A stretch of 60,432 nucleotides of DNA from Candidatus Omnitrophota bacterium. GTDB lineage: Bacteria; Omnitrophota; Gorgyraeia; Zapsychrales; Zapsychraceae. The stretch covers positions 1 through 60,432 of the forward strand of contig JADFYE010000014.1 of NCBI GenBank assembly GCA_015233195.1. Direction: 5' to 3'. The notes beneath the pieces were generated by a model. The model did no database searches. It was not told where the DNA came from and saw only the letters and a list, made by a program, of their open reading frames with translations. Shown one piece after another: positions 60,127 through 60,432 of this stretch; positions within the stretch are counted from its first letter, which is position 1, and the number at the start of each line of letters is the position of its first letter. The position numbers were made by a program, and so were the translations under genes.

Positions 60127-60432
60127 ATGAAAATTTTAGTAACTATACCGGCGTTTAATGAAGAAAAAAATATATTCAAAACTATTGAAGAGGTAATGGG
60201 TTGCGGTGTTGACGTATCAGTAGTGGTGATCAATGATGGCTCCGTCGATAAAACCGTGGATGAAGCTTCAAAGGCAGGCGCTAAAGTAATTTGTTTGCCG
60301 TTTAATTTAGGCATAGGCGGTGCTGTTCAGACGGGGTTTAAGTACGCGTACAAAAATAATTTTGATGTTATGATTCAGATAGACGGCGATAATCAACATG
60401 ATGCCGCGTATTTGAAAGATATTTTGGCTCCA
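60127..60432 (+). CDS. Family 2 glycosyltransferase (3' end outside window)
   Basis: The frame opens with ATG one base after the S41 stop and runs off the window, giving 102 residues of a GT-A fold: VTIPAFNEEKNI, VVVINDGSVDKTVD and VMIQIDGDNQHD (the DxD-type metal site region). The DGSxDKT and QxDGDxQHD wording is typical of dolichyl/polyprenyl-phosphate sugar transferases and related GT2 enzymes of envelope polysaccharide synthesis. The acceptor cannot be judged from this fragment. Confidence 0.88.
   Translation, partial: MKILVTIPAFNEEKNIFKTIEEVMGCGVDVSVVVINDGSVDKTVDEASKAGAKVICLPFNLGIGGAVQTGFKYAYKNNFDVMIQIDGDNQHDAAYLKDILAP

Noticed and set aside
1-60432. CRISPR array, rRNA operon, insertion sequence with transposase or prophage
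   Set aside because: I found no regularly spaced direct repeats with spacers, no rRNA sequence, and no transposase, integrase or phage structural genes; the only mobile-looking items are small palindromic repeats and the DUF559 cassette.

Overview
The window reads as a bacterial chromosome segment of moderate, somewhat AT-leaning composition, with densely packed and mostly + strand genes, many of which overlap by 4-14 bases. The best lineage guess is Candidatus Omnitrophota (former OP3, PVC group). This is an inference from two giant proteins whose N-terminal domain resembles a family I associate with that phylum, and a marker-gene tree would be needed to confirm it. MurE carries the meso-diaminopimelate motif DNPR, so a Gram-negative-type peptidoglycan is expected.

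Layout. 1-1467: end of an NrnA-like phosphoesterase and ribF. 1498-18203: a division/cell-wall (dcw) cluster under a clear promoter with MraZ boxes: mraZ, rsmH, ftsL, ftsI, murE, murF, mraY, murD, ftsW, murG, [DUF559 cassette], [exported metallopeptidase], murC, ddl, ftsQ, ftsA. No murB or ftsZ is present in the window. 18204-24065: a strong terminator, a small minus-strand membrane protein, a CheY-like regulator, a U32 protein, trpB2, an unknown coiled-coil protein and ychF. 24066-30572: a structured dispersed element, gnd-zwf (oxidative pentose phosphate pathway), a pair of inverted GC-rich repeats, a rhomboid protease, dinB and a phospholipase-D-type lipoprotein. 30609-41901: a promoter followed by two adjacent giant genes (1933 and 1799 codons). 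41898-50205: an EEP-family lipoprotein, an exported unknown, a PilZ protein, glgP, a small unknown, a CBS-pair protein, a Pif1-type helicase, purU and a membrane protein. 50195-53383: xseA-xseB, a TIM-barrel isomerase, mazEF and tRNA-Arg. 53420-58675: the glycine cleavage genes gcvT-gcvH-gcvPA-gcvPB plus a lipoate ligase, which together could make and lipoylate the system. 58812-end: an S41-type protein and the start of a GT2 glycosyltransferase.

Most notable. (1) The two giant proteins share a signal peptide, an N-terminal domain of about 330 residues, recurrent D-x-A-M tetrapeptides at domain borders, and a C-terminal GGIDL box. Between these they carry normally cytosolic modules: a GalE-type epimerase in one and two complete MutS-like core+ATPase modules in the other. 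This looks like a carrier/cargo or polyprotein system. (2) A dispersed element of about 125 bases, present at 24093-24217 and inverted at 56321-56442, has compensatory base changes in its stems. (3) A family of GC-rich hairpin repeats flanks a DUF559 gene as inverted repeats, is scattered elsewhere, and has landed in frame inside coding sequence. A different palindrome is inserted in frame in murD.
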